The notes: generated from the letters alone by a model not told the origin. DNA of 64,000 bases from Climacium dendroides (GCA_950106755.1 OX467091.1:5907538-5971537); one strand, 5' to 3'. Positions 24,681 to 37,949 are shown, numbered from the stretch's first letter. Made by a program: numbers and translations.

Positions 24681-25761
24681 TGGGTGTGCTATTTCATTTA
24701 TTACATTGATTAAGTAGCTACATAGGAAAGGCAAATTTCGTTTCCATTTTTGAAAGATGAAATCATATGTCTAATACAAGTAAAAAAAATCCATATTTGG
24801 GCGGAAATTTTGTAATGACTATGAATTTTCAAAGAAAAATAATAGTAAAAAATAAATAAAGACACACATCTTGGTCTAGTGCATAACCTTCAAGTATGTA
24901 GGGATGCTTTGGAACCAATTGTTCACAATGCACACACCTCATACTCTTAGAGGGAGGAGAGAATCCTAAGAAAATATAAATGAAAATGAAAATGAAAACT
25001 TAAGTTACAAACCTTGTTTTTAATGTACTCAGCCAAGTGCACTCTTGACTAGATTTTTTACCCAAACACAAAGATCTTTACCCAAACACGAAGGCCGCTC
25101 CTCGGTGTCAAGCGCACAAAGTCGTCATGCTCACAAATCTTCAATTCATCACTGATAAAAAAAACAGAGCAAGTCGGGTACCCACACCAGGTGCAAACCT
25201 TTTTCACAAACCAAGTGCAACCTGTTGCTAGTTTGTTACTGCGTCCCTAATTGTGCCCTCTATTGCGAGAATCCATCACCCTGGAAGCTTGATTTCGCGA
25301 GTACTGTATTGTTGGAAAATTGGAGGCACGATGAGTCGTGAATTCCGTTTTTCCCAATTATTTATGGTTTTTGGGGTATGAATTGCGATGACGGAAGTTC
25401 AATTGTGTAAAGGTGGAAAGCAATGAAAGTCAGTCGGAGATTATCCGAATTTCAGTTGCGTCGGCGGGGTTCTGGGGCGGATAAATTCGGATGAGTCAGA
25501 CAAAGGCGGCGTCACTCGGAGACTAAGCGGCTGCGACTCTGGATTGGGTTTATCTTTGTTTCCACGGATTTGTCCTTTTAGTGAGTGCAAAAAATTAGTG
25601 TGGTCGGGTAACAGCGAACTTCCATGCAGTGTTGGAGTGGGAAATGACTTCCGAGTTTTACAAAGCCGGAATTCGGCTTCATTTGAGTTTCACAATGCTC
25701 CAATCTCTCGTGGATTGGCGTGAATTAAGAGTCTATTCGTCCAAGGTCCTACAACCACAGA
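24681..25761. other. Intergenic, with a GC-richer island at about 25050-25750
   Basis: The island is clearly richer in G+C than its surroundings and contains CpG-bearing words (GTCGGCGGGG, GGCGGCGTCACTCGG). This resembles the leaders of the ROCO genes in composition but not in sequence. No long frame is open. It might be a leader or promoter remnant or a non-coding transcript. Confidence 0.35.
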
Positions 25762-26105
25762 TGCTAGCATGTGAGCCTAAGATCTTAAGTCTAGGAGTCT
25801 AAATTTTTATATTATAAGTATTTATATTACAGTAGATACTTTCCATGGTTACAAGATATTATAGGTATCTATATTACAGGGACTTATGATATAAAGACCT
25901 TTAGTGGTTATAGGATATTACAGGTGTTTATATTATAGGTACTTTCCATGGTTATAGGATATTTATATCATAGGTACCTATGTTATTAGTACCTTCCATG
26001 GTTTTAGGATACTTATGTTATAGGCACCTTCAATAGTTGTAGAGTATCTACATACACCTAGGCTCAAGGCTCATAGGCTCGCATTTCTAAGCTCACTTGC
26101 TAGTA
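25762..26105. mobile_element. TIR element 'TGCTAGCATGTGAGC' with internal tandem repeats
   Basis: The left end is TGCTAGCATGTGAGCCTAAG; the complement of the right end is TACTAGCAAGTGAGCTTAG. The interior consists of imperfect units of about 45-55 bp around TACTTTCCATGGTTATAGGA and ATTATAGGTA. Family members are at 34203-34480 (with tandem units) and 33253-33344 (without). Confidence 0.65.
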
Positions 26106-27490
26106 TTGTTAGTCTTACAACATTTCTCAAGAAAAGTAATGAGTGATTCTAGAACACATTCCCTTAGTTTGTAGCGGGGAGACTTTGTACTACATTAGGA
26201 CTTATAAACAATAACTATTTTCGAATGAAGGATCTCTTTCAAAAAGACTGTAAATGAAATTGTTGATGTTAGGATTGATTAAAATGGGAGGAAATTTGTC
26301 AGAAAGATTTGGTCGTATTCAAGTTTTCTCTTGTAAGGTGCATATTTTATAGCAATATTGTTGATGTTATTTAAAGTATTTTTGACAGTTAATCTTGGAA
26401 GTTTGAATTTTTGTGTGGATGGATGGAATATGTATCATTCTTTTAGCACTAGCAATAATGACAATTAGTGATTGTGTTGTTCATCCTAGATTTGTTAGGT
26501 TTTACAATAGTGGCTAGTATTATTTTATTTTATTTTATAGTTTTAGTCAATAGAGAAGTAATCATTATAGTACATGAATTGAATACATTATTTGAATTTT
26601 ATAATATATGGAAAGAATAGATGGGGTAGGTGGAGGTGTACTTTGATTTTGTGTACTTAGTATACAAAAAATGTTTGGGCTAATAGCTTTGCTTCACATG
26701 CGTAGTATTGGGGATTCAAACATATGCACTTGGGATTTGAAATTGTTTGCTTTTGTATTTAACCATCTCTTGTACTAGCAAAATTGAGTGCAAAACCTCT
26801 TGAGTTTGTATGGATAAAATGAGTTTGTGAATTTCCTGTACGATCTTACGTCTTTAGATTTGTAGGGCTTTATTGTAGGTTTTTGTGCACAAAAATAGTT
26901 TGTGTAACCACATATCTATTTGGTTTACGTTACTAACATTATATAAAATAAAATAATATTGAATGGGTTGAAAAAAATGTTTACAAGCAAAGGCCATAGA
27001 TTGACTATGTCAAAATTTAAAGAGCTATGTAATTAAGATTGAAAATAACATTACTTCAACCCATTTTGAGATGTAAATAGAGTTCAATATACTCCTATTA
27101 TCCTAGAACTTTAAATTTGGGAGTCTTTTTGAATAATTGTACATTGTAGGATACCAATTCCAATCATCCACCATCGTTTGCATAAAGCATTTAATTTGCA
27201 CAAGTTTAATTCTATGTGACATATCTTTGCATCAAAATTTCCACTAGAAGATCTATTCCATTTTGCTACAAATATTTACTAATCTTAATAATAGTTTTAA
27301 GAATTTTCCTACCTCATAATTTATTTAAAATGCACATTTAAAATAAAATAAAATAAGACAATATGCATTTCAAAATACCTTAATAGATAATTTAAGATTT
27401 TGAAAGTTAAATGTAAATATGTGAAAAAATCCAGAAATAGTATGAATATAAAAATATAATTCTTTTGAAAGCAATTATCTATATTCTAAT
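26106..27490. other. AT-rich intergenic stretch, nothing recognised
   Basis: No conserved frame, repeat partner or RNA gene seen. Confidence 0.5.
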
Positions 27491-28061
27491 CTCGGGGGGG
27501 GGGGGGGCACTTAGAGTGTCTGTTAAAAATCACATGCGAATAAAACTTTGGACCTCCTATATAATTTTTGAATTTTAAATAAAATTAATTGAAAAACTAT
27601 GAATAGATTTTTGTACTTTGAAAGTTTATGTTTTGAATTATTGATATTTTTATTTGTTAATAATAATTAGTTACAAATTTCTGAAGTAAAAAGATACATT
27701 GTAGAACTGAAAAATAACTTTTACACCCCTATATTATATAAGAAAATATTGTCTAAAAAATGAACAAAAAAATTCCTAAAAATAACTCTTTATTGAAAGC
27801 TCATTTTGAGTTCAATATTGATGCAGTGGTCATCTAAATGTGTTCTCTAAAAATATTTGAGTTTAAAAAACATGCCATTTTAGTGCATTTTTAACCTCTT
27901 CTAGAAATCATTCCATATTTTATTTGAGTTTGAAATTTTGAGAGTAGAATCTTGTAGTCATTAGTAAACAATGCTCAAAATTTAAAGTTAAAATTATAGT
28001 TTATTAGAAAGCACTTGTTCGCATGTGGTTTGTTGTAGTAGAACTAAGTGCATCCCCCGAG
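27491..28061. mobile_element. 571-bp TIR element with near-8-bp target duplication
   Basis: The ends are inverted copies: CTCGGGGG...GCACTTAG...CACATGCGAA on the left and its complement on the right, over about 55 bp. Flanks ATTCTAAT (27483-27490) and ATTCAAAT (28062-28069) match at 7 of 8 positions, a length typical of hAT elements, although the terminus is not the usual CAGGG. The left arm contains a run of 14 G (27494-27507) where the right arm has 5 C. No transposase is present. Confidence 0.55.
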
Positions 28062-28384
28062 ATTCAAATTCAAAGTTTTTTGCAAGTATTACTTATGAAA
28101 TTTCTAAATTTAGTATGTTTGATGCACTAGACAAACACTCTTTTAGTGTAGATATCTTCTATGCGTTGATGTAGAGTTTTTTCATTGATTTTTCCAATGC
28201 TTTTTATGTACCTTTGATAAACCCAAGTTTTACAAAATTTGTTCCTAATCCATATTCAACATGCATTTAATGGTACCAATTTTTCAAAGTTCTTAATATA
28301 GTGCATAGTAGTGAATGGTGACAAATAAATTGTACACAATAGCATCCAAAGATCCATTTATATTTGGACTCATTGACCCTACAT

Positions 28385-29345
28385 TAGCTAGGGAAGGATG
28401 AAAAATCCAAAATTAACTCATGACAAAATTTAAATATTTTCTTACATTTATCTAGCAAGGTGAAAAATTTAGAAGTGAACCCACTATTTGCTACAAATGC
28501 TAAAAGCACCATGTTCATTATATCAAAACAATATTCACATTTTGGGACTAATTGCATAGTATTTTTTAGTCAAATTTCATGCAATTGGCCAAATTTTGCT
28601 TTGATAAACATGATTGTTGAAACCTCTATAATTTTTGTCTTTTAGCTTGCTTTTGAAGTGGTTTGTTTTCATTGTCTAATGTCTAAATTTGCAATTTGGG
28701 GGGGCACCAATTCAAAGTATATTTAAATATGCTTTCAATGATAAAAATTTCAAATTCTATTTATGAAACAATAAAAACTTATTTAGAAGTGTATTTGGAG
28801 AAGGGATAGCACACTACTGCTATAATTGAAGATGCCATTAGTGTGGTAGCTAAACCTTATGCAAATTTCTTTTGTAACCATTTTAGCTCATATAATTACT
28901 ATTGGAATTACAAGATCATGTCAATGTGGATCATGTCAATATCTTTGTTATGAGCAAAAATTTCATAGTTGAACTACTTAACCACATGAAGTAGATGGAG
29001 GATTAGCTTTTAACATTAGAAGGTTGCCGCGTACACTAAGTGTTCAATGAATGACAGAGAATCTTTCTATATAAAAAGTGGAAGTCTTTATTCTTGAAAT
29101 TTTGTATAAAAAGAGAAGATCTTGTACAATAGTTTGACCTCCATTGAATGCTCTTGAGATTTTTAAGCAAATGATTCACAAGGTACTATAAGGGATGATT
29201 TTTACAATGACCAGTCTGTCTTTCTAGCTTTAATAGCCCAAAGTCTTCTTCATGTCCATGGGTACTCTCAATAAGTCACTATAAAATTAAAGCACACAAG
29301 AGTTGTTCCACACAGCCTTAGCCAATACGGCCCACAAATGTCAAC
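28385..29345. repeat. Patchwork of decayed copies of the locus repeats
   Basis: 28440-28490 resembles 24270-24330. 28620-28790 resembles 2570-2740, 10085-10250 and 61390-61575 (shared TTTTGTCTTTTAGCT and TTTTCATTGTC). 29035-29345 resembles the end of unit D (22690-22760, then 23330-23400), including a broken version of its open frame. No intact gene. Confidence 0.5.
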
Positions 29346-29954
29346 AATTAAGGTAAACTAGCCCATCATTGTTTACTACCCAATTCCATTTCCTTAGTTT
29401 TGGCCCCCATTTTGTTCATTGCAACATTCAAATCCATTATTTCATTTTTTTTTGACAATTTTAGTACATTAATGTAAAAAGGAATAACATGTCAATTCTT
29501 CATTGTTGGGAACTCAAGTGCCAATAGATATATGTTAAGGTGGTAATGGATTGTTTAGGGGACATTTTTGAGCCCATTCTATAGTTTTGTAATTTCAAGG
29601 CAAACCATCTTCAAAAATTCATTGATATTACAATTTTAATCAGAAAATTATAATTCTGCTTGGATTTGATCTGTGAAACAAGCGCACACCTATGGAAAAA
29701 ATAAGTGCCCCTCTCAAAATTGGCCCCAAGATATTCAAATTCCTAGTAATAGGCTTGTCTACCTTAAAGTATGTTTGCACTCAGTGTTAGAGGTGGTGTT
29801 TGCAATGTGAATTTGGTCCGGAAGTAGGTCTAAATTTGTTCCTAAGACCATCAGTGACAACACTCTTTTAACACCAAGTACGAAAATACCTTTAGTGCCT
29901 CAACCAAGCCATTGAACCTCACTCAGAAGCCCATGGTGAACTCAAGCAGGGCAT
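29346..29954. other. AT-rich intergenic stretch, no gene seen
   Basis: No supported feature. The end (about 29900-29950) echoes the AACCAAGCCATTGAA-type text that precedes the MITE relics at 23400 and 53700. Confidence 0.4.
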
Positions 29955-29969
29955 CCCTTGATGACAGCC

Positions 29970-30200
29970 AGGGAGAACTACCCCCCTCGTTGCCTTGGCC
30001 AAAGTTAATTGTGAAAAAAAGCCCCCTATTTTTTTGCCATGATTTTTCATATTTCTACACCACTCCTAGCTAATTTGGGGCTGCTGATTGCAAATCTGAA
30101 TTCAAAATTTGCAAAAAAAATCATCTGATTGCAAATTAAAAATTCCACAGAGTTTTCCTCAAGGGTAAAACGGGGCAATGAGGGGTCAGTTCACCTTGGC
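29970..30200. mobile_element. CCCCTCACT-family MITE with 15-bp flanking direct repeats
   Basis: Terminal inverted repeats (GGGAGAACTACCCCCCTCG against complement AAGGTGAACTGACCCCTCA). It is flanked by CCCTTGATGACAGCC (29955-29969) and CCCTCGATGACGGCC (30201-30215), 13 of 15 matching. The flanking repeats point to a Mutator-like target duplication of about 9-11 bp within a longer similar context. Confidence 0.65.
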
Positions 30201-30215
30201 CCCTCGATGACGGCC

Positions 30216-31325
30216 TGAAAAGCGTTGGAATCACCGGAATGACGGGCAGGGTACAGTCCCCACAGTACATGGAACGGCACAGAATGTTGTACATGCAGGC
30301 CATATGTTGTGCAGCAGGGCTGGGCTTGGCTTGGGGCTTTGGATCACGCCATCATGACAAGCTACAGTTAATCGAACAGCCAACCAGGAAAGGGCTTGTT
30401 GCTACCATCGACAAAACTCGATGGGCTCCAGACCATGCCATGCAGGTGATAATTCCTGGAGAGCCCGGCCCAAGATTTATTATTGTACTACGTTAAGATC
30501 AGGTCTGACCCATTCAAGCAATTTTGAAGCTCGCTTTCTTTGCAGAATTGGCAAGGGTGGATCCGAAGGAGTCGGTTCTGAAGGGAATGTTCCCAATTAT
30601 GTATGGGAACCTATACTTAACACTAGGGAACGCACCCCCAGGGCGCAGGCCAGGGCTCGCCCTACACATTTTTCATGTGTAGCAGTCTGTGTCAACAGGT
30701 TTTGTGTCTTATTGTGTGTTATTGTGAGATAAGATCGTCATATTGAGAGATAAAATTTCATCCCCGTGGGTTAATGTTTGTTTAGATCAAACAATACTGT
30801 ATGTGGAGAAGAGACATGGACAGACGCATTCTGGTAACAAGCTCGAACTTCTAAACGTTCTCAAATTACAGAGAGGGCAAAGTTGGTGATGATCAATGTT
30901 CCTACCTTGATGATCAAAAGTGAACAACTGCTGTTACTCCAAGATGGGTTAGAGTTATGCATTTCATGAGTAAGAGATTTGAATTTGTGGGATTTGCTGA
31001 TTTTCTTCAATCGTCCTGGTGTGTTTTTTCCAATCTTGCAATGGTTGTATTGAATGTTCCATTGCTGGACCTTGACAATCAAAGGAGTTAACAAAAGCTG
31101 CACTATTTCACTTGAGCATCTCGTCAAGAAGATCTCTGTTCGTTGATTTCTTAATAAATTTTAGCATTGATCGAATGAAGTTCCATGCTCTGGTTCCTCT
31201 GTTGACGATCAAGCGTTCGAACCAATGCTTTCAATAACTCTTTGTGCAGGAGTTTCCAAAGACTGTTGCAAGAGCGTATGGCACCAATTCTGGTGTGTTC
31301 ACCCTGTAAACCTGGTCGCGGTCAG
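30216..31325 (+). other. GC-richer segment with possible exon relics, unidentified
   Basis: Open frame 30239-30496 (85 codons). Then an acceptor-like TTTCTTTGCAG at 30545 opens a frame to TAG 30680-30682 reading ELARVDPKESVLKGMFPIM and onward. Another acceptor-like CTTTGTGCAG at 31249 and donor CAG|GTAAG at 31325 bound a 76-nt stretch. The composition is more gene-like than the spacer. However, the reading phases do not join into one model and I recognise no family. This could be a decayed gene, an unspliced short gene or a non-coding RNA. Confidence 0.3.
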
Positions 31326-33252
31326 GTAAGACCTTTCCACTCCACTAATAGAATTGAAACCTACTCTAAAGTAGCAAATCAATGAAGTATCTTGACTTTC
31401 TGAACCTCTCCTATAAAAGACTCCAAGACAATTCCTAGCAAGTTCACTAAGTACTGGTGCAGAGAATTGGAAATGTACTAGAGAAAGGGTTGGCTATGGC
31501 CGATTCTACCTTACAAGTGGTCATGGGGCAAGCTTTTGGGACAAGTTTTATGACTACACACGATGCAGAATTGACCACGACCAACCCTTTCTCAAGCATT
31601 AAAATCAGGTGAAGGCACATTCATGGTAGTTGTGTTTTGGTCATATCCAAAGAATATACAGAGTATGTAGAATCAATCCTTGAAGTAAAATTGGCACTGC
31701 CAATTTAAAAGTTTCGTGAAAATGCCCAAATGTGCCTTATTTGATTTTTTTTGTTCTAAGAGCATTACCATTGTGGATCTAACTACTTTGCCATAGTGAA
31801 AGCTAGTAGATGGGTTCATGAAGGGCTTGTCTTTAGTTGGTCTTAGCCATCCTCCACCATCTCCTAGCTTGCAACTTCTTATAAAAATAAAATTCTAGAA
31901 ATTTGGTGTGTATTTCCTATATTTGAGGCCTAAGTTCTTCAATATCATTCTGTTGTGTTCATGCAATTGGGTGTGACAAGATCAACCACAAGAAACAAAC
32001 CAAAATCATGAGAGTCTAGATTATTTTTAATGGGCTTGGTTGTTTGATATGTGTGAAATATGGGAAGATAAGTGGAATTGGTTGTTCATTTGTCAAGTTC
32101 ATCTCCTTGGCCAAGCAAGGGTGGTGATGTTCTAACTTTGTTGAAGACAAAGACCTAAAATATTTCAAGATTTCAATGGAGAAATAGGCATGGCTAGAAG
32201 ATGGATTCACATTGTGATCCAAGACCCATGCCATTTTTTGTGGGGTGAGAAGTCTAGATGGAATCCTACACTATCAAAATAGATTATGTTTGGCAATTTA
32301 TAGGAGTTTTTTCTTAACTACCTTTTTGAAGTAGGCCTAATGGATTTCTAGGAGACCATGGTGGGCTAAAATCTCACAACTATAGATTTTGTCTATTTGA
32401 TTGATTTTGCAATTGAGAATGTCAGATCTAATAATTAATAGATATGGTCCAATCTATGGTCTCTCTTGGATTTACACCAAGACCGTGTTAAGTGTCAATT
32501 ATTATTTTCTTATATTAAGCAAACCCTTTCCATGGTCACATGTAACAAAGTAGAGGACCTTAGAGTACTTGTGGTCCCTCAATGTAGCTTTGGTATAAAC
32601 TAGCCCTAAGGTTACTTCTTGGAACATAACTTATTAAATTTGGTGCTCTATAAAGACCATATATTCTATTTATGCCTTCATTATGGTTCATTTTTCATCT
32701 TGTGCCAATTGTTTCTTGTCTAAATTATAAATAATAAAGTAAACCAATCCATCATAGACAAATTCAAAGATCCATCACAAATACATAGAAAATGATCCAT
32801 CCATTAGGAAAAATTGAACCCCAAAAGGGGCTACTCCGTAATGTAAACTAGGTGGAAGAGAGCCTTGTCAACTCACTAATTGAACTGGAAATTGATGGGT
32901 TCAAAAATTTGTCATGATTATTCAATCCATCTCCATGATCTCATAAAAATTCTTCATAATTATCCAATCCATCTATAAATGACACGCTTCCCTCAAATAT
33001 TTACATGCTAAGTGGCCACCACCAACCTTGGGTGTTCCTACAAGGTAATTGTATTGATGATGTGGCCTCCCTCATACTCACCTCAATTAGTACTAAAATT
33101 AGTAGAAAACTCAAAGCCTTTTAATGGATTCAATTTTCTGTAATGCTAATCTTGCATGGATCTTTGTTAGACTTTTTCCAAAAAATGAGATTTAGGTTAC
33201 ATTAACCACAAGTAATGTTTTGGATGACAATGAAGGAATGATTAATCAACTA
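31326..33252. other. AT-rich intergenic stretch, nothing recognised
   Basis: No conserved frame or repeat partner inside the window. The 72-codon frame at 32016-32234 (minus) has no support. Confidence 0.5.
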
Positions 33253-33344
33253 TGCTAGTGCATGAAGGTAGAGATGTGAGCCTAAGTTAAGGCTCATAGG
33301 TTAAGGCTTGTAAATTCTATGCTCACATACTAGCACTTTCCAAT
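33253..33344. mobile_element. Short TGCTAGCATGTGAGC-family element
   Basis: Left TGCTAGT...ATGTGAGCCTAAG (interrupted by about 14 bp) and right GCTCACATACTAGCA form the inverted ends. The interior is only a few tens of bp and lacks the tandem units of the other two members. Confidence 0.5.
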
Positions 33345-34202
33345 TATTAATGGCTACAATAGAAATTCCATCTTTTAAGTGTAAATTCATCAAAAGAAGT
33401 GAACTTTGTAAGCTTGAATATTGTGGCCATGTTAGAAAGTATTGTGACCACTCTAGGTGAATAAGATGAACATTATAAATACACTTTTTGCTAGTTTGGA
33501 GGTAGTTTAGAGACTCTTTTGGGTCAATTGGGTAGCACACTTCAAAAACTCATAATAAATTCATACTTTGTAAGAAATAAAAGTAAATTGTTTTTTCCAT
33601 TTCCCACGTTTATCTTCAAGTGGAAAATGTCCAAAATTTATGAAATTTTCCTACTTGACACTCTTTTTTGGCAAAATATATTTCAATTTATTTCTCTTGG
33701 ACTATCACTTTCCAATCAAATTCAAATGATAAATGGTCTATTATTGGACCTACAACCTCAAATAAAGTATAATAAACTTCAAATGGAAATGAAATAGATG
33801 TGAAAAAATAGTGCGTGGGCATTGTCCTTTTTTTGAAAGCACCTATAGCTAAGGTAGGAGACCCTATTTGTGCCACATTATGGTCACTATGTACAAAGAG
33901 AGTGCGTTTGAAAGTGGAAATGTACACTATTAAAATATTATGATAGAAATAGGGTCTCCTATCATGACCTCTAAAGTTCCTTGATTATTTTTCACAAAAG
34001 AATGTTCAAAATTGTCACTTTCTAGTACATATAGCATAATTGAAATATAAAATTACTTTTAAAATTTTCAATCCTACAAATTTATTTTAGACTATTAAAA
34101 GAACTTGTAGAAAAATTTCAATGCATTTGACTGCACAGATTGCAAGCTTATAATGTTTAAAGATAGAATAAAATAAATTTTTGGCCCTGTTTGAGAATAG
34201 GG
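33345..34202. other. AT-rich intergenic stretch, nothing recognised
   Basis: Overlapping short frames at 33519-33797 (plus) and 33688-33927 (minus) contradict each other and match nothing I know. Confidence 0.45.
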
Positions 34203-34480
34203 TTTTTAGCATATGAACTTAGGATCTTGAGCCCATGAGCCTAGAAACTTAAGCTTCTATATTATAGGTACCTATGTTACAGGCATTTTTCATGGTTATA
34301 GGATATTTATAGTATGGGGGCCTATAATATTAGTGTCTATATTATAAGCACCTTCTACGTTGATAGCATATTTATATTATGAGTACGTATGTTGTAGGCA
34401 CCTTCAACAGTTGTCGAGTATCTACTTATTCCTAGGCTTGAGGCTCACAAGCTTGCATTTTTAGGCTCACATGCTCTGAT
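34203..34480. mobile_element. TGCTAGCATGTGAGC-family element with internal tandem repeats
   Basis: The right end GGCTCACATGCTCTGATA is the complement of the family terminus; the left end TTTTAGCATATGAAC is eroded. The interior repeats units like TAGGTACCTATGTTACAGGC and ATGGTTATAGGATATTTATA, homologous to 25762-26105. Confidence 0.6.
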
Positions 34481-35299
34481 ATTGTATCCCACAGGGTCAT
34501 CAACTTTATAGAAAAGGAGGTATTATTCAACTTTGTGAACTTAGACCATTAGGCAAGTAGTCATATTAGTTGCATGCATGCCAATTTTCAAAAATGATTG
34601 AAGTGTTTAACATACCCCAAGCCATCTTGCATTAAAAAGTGTCCCAAAACAACTAGATGAATAAAATTTCAAATTTTTTTGGAGAATTAAAATTATAATT
34701 ATCAATAGAAAGTTTTTTTCTTCTCATATTCAAACTTAAAAAAAATCTAAGGTCTCATGAATGTACACTAAAATTTGTACTATTGGTTCTAAAATGGTTC
34801 TAAAATTGCCATTTTTAGTGCATTTAGTGAAAGTTGGAAAAAATACCTTTTTTCTCTACAAAAACACATTGTTTCTCTATACAATGATGAAATGTGTGGT
34901 GAAAATTTCAAACCATTTGTCTAAGTTATAGATTGTATGTTATAAATGTTCAAAGTGAATGAAAAAAATTTGTAGCTTCACCAATTGCTTATCCAAATAC
35001 TTGCCTTACTATCAACACATTGCTTATGTTGCCCCTAAACTTTCAAGCCCTATAACTTTTGACTCAAACACTTGATTGAAAAAAATAAATTAGGAAGCTT
35101 ATAAATATGTCCATTTATAATAAGAATTTCACTTTCACCTGTTCAAGATTTATTTCACATAAAACTACTTGAGCTTTCAAAATCTCCATGGGAACTTCAA
35201 AATCTTTAAAGATATAACTTAATGAATTTCAATTTATTTAGTTAATTTCTTTGCCACTTCTTCATGATGATACAACTCATTGCCAAGGCCTCTAAAGGG

Positions 35300-35517
35300 T
35301 TGGAGTGAACTAACCCCTCACTTACCCTGCCAAAGTCATTCCAAGGGTGCATGTAAAACAAAGACCCCCTATTTTGTGCTGGAATAATTTATCTTTTGCA
35401 CCTCTCCTACCTAATTTAAAATTTGAATTCAAAATTTGCAAATTTTATCATGTGTGACAAATAAAAAATTTCAGCGTTTTCCCTTGGAGATGAGTGAGGG
35501 GTCAGTTCATCCCAGCC
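35300..35517. mobile_element. CCCCTCACT-family MITE, copy B
   Basis: The paralogous counterpart of 7964-8180 at the same relative position, with the same terminal inverted repeats, so it was inserted before the block duplication. Confidence 0.7.
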
Positions 35518-35559
35518 CTTTTAAACCAATTAAGCTAGTGAGAGCATACTAAGCTTAAT

Positions 35560-35741
35560 GGTTGATCTTGTTGCTAAAGAAATTGACAGTATGACACTCA
35601 GAGTTGCCCTTGAATGTTTCCCCTACTTTGATTTCTGACTCTCAGCTCACTGTCTAGAGTTTGTGGCTTGGTTGCTTTGTACTTGGTTCTGGTTCTTTTT
35701 AATGCAATGGGGTCTCCCCATTTGTTAAAAAAAAAAATTGC
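35560..35741 (+). mobile_element. Poly(A)-tailed fragment, possible LINE 3' end, copy B
   Basis: Counterpart of 8220-8401 with the same GGGGTCTCCCC motif and A-run. The open frame at 35668-35862 runs through the tail and is not a gene. Confidence 0.35.
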
Positions 35742-37949
35742 CTTTGAAATTGAAATTGCTATGGAGCATCGTTCTTATTGTTTTTTTAAAGTGATTTTTA
35801 CATGGGCTGCCCAAGCTGCCTATCGAATGTTGGAAATTGCATATCATGTAATAACTTTTTAAGCATGTAGTCAAAAGTTATGAAAATTGTTGCACTTCAT
35901 AGTTACTCCTTGGGCACGTGTTTTGTGATAGTTTCAAAGAAAAGAAATAAAAATTCCATTTGTAGTGAGCTGCCCCAAATTGCTAGGATGCTAAAAAAAT
36001 AGTGTTTGGGCCTTTAGGGGTTAATTCAAAAAAGTTCTTGAGGCGCATTTAAAAAAAAAATTATATTGAGAAAAGTTTAGTAGCTTCATAATTAGATTTT
36101 TAAATTAATTTAATGTAGCCCCTACATGACTTGGTATATATAGAAAGTTTGGTTTCATGAGATTTTGGTAGGTATTGCAAACATTTAATATTTTAAGTAT
36201 ATTTTTGTATTATCTAAGACTTCAAAATAGTATTTGTTTAATTTGTATAATATTCAAGTGTTTAGATATAAGTGAAGATGAAGGTAGTTCATTATTAAGA
36301 AAAGAAACACCATTTTAAAGTTAATTTTGAGCTCCATTTTTTTCTACTTAGGAAAAAAAATTCACAAGGTATGGCTTGCTAAAACATTTTCACTTTGGAG
36401 ATTAATATAATTCAATTTCATTTTTAAGCCATCAGCAATTTAGTCTTTCTCTTACATCTTCTACTTCTATGTACTTATCCTTGTAAGACATTAAATGACT
36501 TCAAGTAGAGTTGTACAATGGGAAAAAACATTCTTCACCCCATTGTTTTTTGGGAATTGCTTGAATGTATTTTCAGTGAATAATATTATATATTCCTTCA
36601 TTGGAGTATGATTGACTTTTCTAAAGAAGAAGATGCTTAATCCACGAATTACTACCATAATGTATTTTGACCAATCCAATTTTTGGGATTGAATTCAACT
36701 CCAACACAATATTTTAAGTTGTTTCGTAATTTTGGAGCTTTGTGGAATTAATTACAAAATTTTGAAGTTGAAATAGCATAAGGCTATAACTTCTAAAGTC
36801 CCATTGTCCCCTAAGGAGACAAAATGGATTTTGGCAAGCTCCTATGGTCTCAATATTTGTTGTGATTTTTTGAATCTTTTAGAGAAGATAGAATAACACA
36901 TTTGCTTTCCAAAAAAATAATTTTTATATCAATTGGATCTTCGGAGAAAAAGTTATGGAACGAAAAGTCCTTTTCTTGTTCAAGGGGTAGAAAAAAAACT
37001 TACAAAAAACTAAAAGTAAAAAATTTGTATTGTATAGATTATATTTTTATGTACATAGTAAGCTTTGATTCATTCCATTTGGATTTGTTATAAGCAAGTT
37101 TTGGACAATTAGAGCATCTTCTTGAAAAATAGCTTGTAGGATTCATTTCTGACCTCAATTTTTTTTTTTAAAGTTTCACAAGGTTAAGGTTGCTTGCAAG
37201 AACAATCTCACCATGAAATTAGTGCTTTTCAATTCCATCTTATAGCTATTAACAATTTAGATTTTCCTTCAATTTTGAACCTACTTCTATTTAACAATTT
37301 TTTAATGAATGAAATTTAACTATAATTTTTTAAAATTATTTTTCCTTTTCTCTCAACTCAATTCTTTATCACATAAAATTATAAATTCAAAATCAGTATG
37401 GCAAAAATTATAAGTTATAAAGGTTTAAAGCCAAGTAATGTAGTTGAGCAAGGTGCAAAAAAAATTGTTTCCTTCACTTTAAACATAAATTTCTACCAAA
37501 CATTCTGACACTAATCTAGTACAAGATTCTATAGTTAAATATGCAAAAAAGAAAAAACTTTTAAAACTTTTTTACTCGTTGCTATAGAAATGGTAGTTTT
37601 GAGTGTTTTTGGATGGAAAAGAGGCCTTGGGACTTTAGGGGCTAAGAGCATCTCACCCACCTTGCATTTGGGATGACTTCTTTGTCAAGGCTTGCAAAAC
37701 TACCCCACCCATTCTACATTTGGGATGATTGGTTTGTTGGATTTGCCTACAAAACTCAATAGGCTTGCAAATGTGGTCATTTTGCTAGTGGGGAACTTGG
37801 CTTGCTCGTGACCAAACTAAACAATGAAACAAGAAAAAAGAAGATCTCCTTCAGTACAATGTTGCCTTTGATTTTCTTAAATGCTACCTCCAAATTCAAT
37901 ATTGCTCTCCTAGGTGCAAGAATCTCTGAAGACAAGGGATATTAACGCC

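Noticed and set aside
33519..33927. Two overlapping open frames of 92 and 79 codons
   Set aside because: Opposite strands, AT-rich, no family resemblance and no copy in the duplicated blocks to test them.
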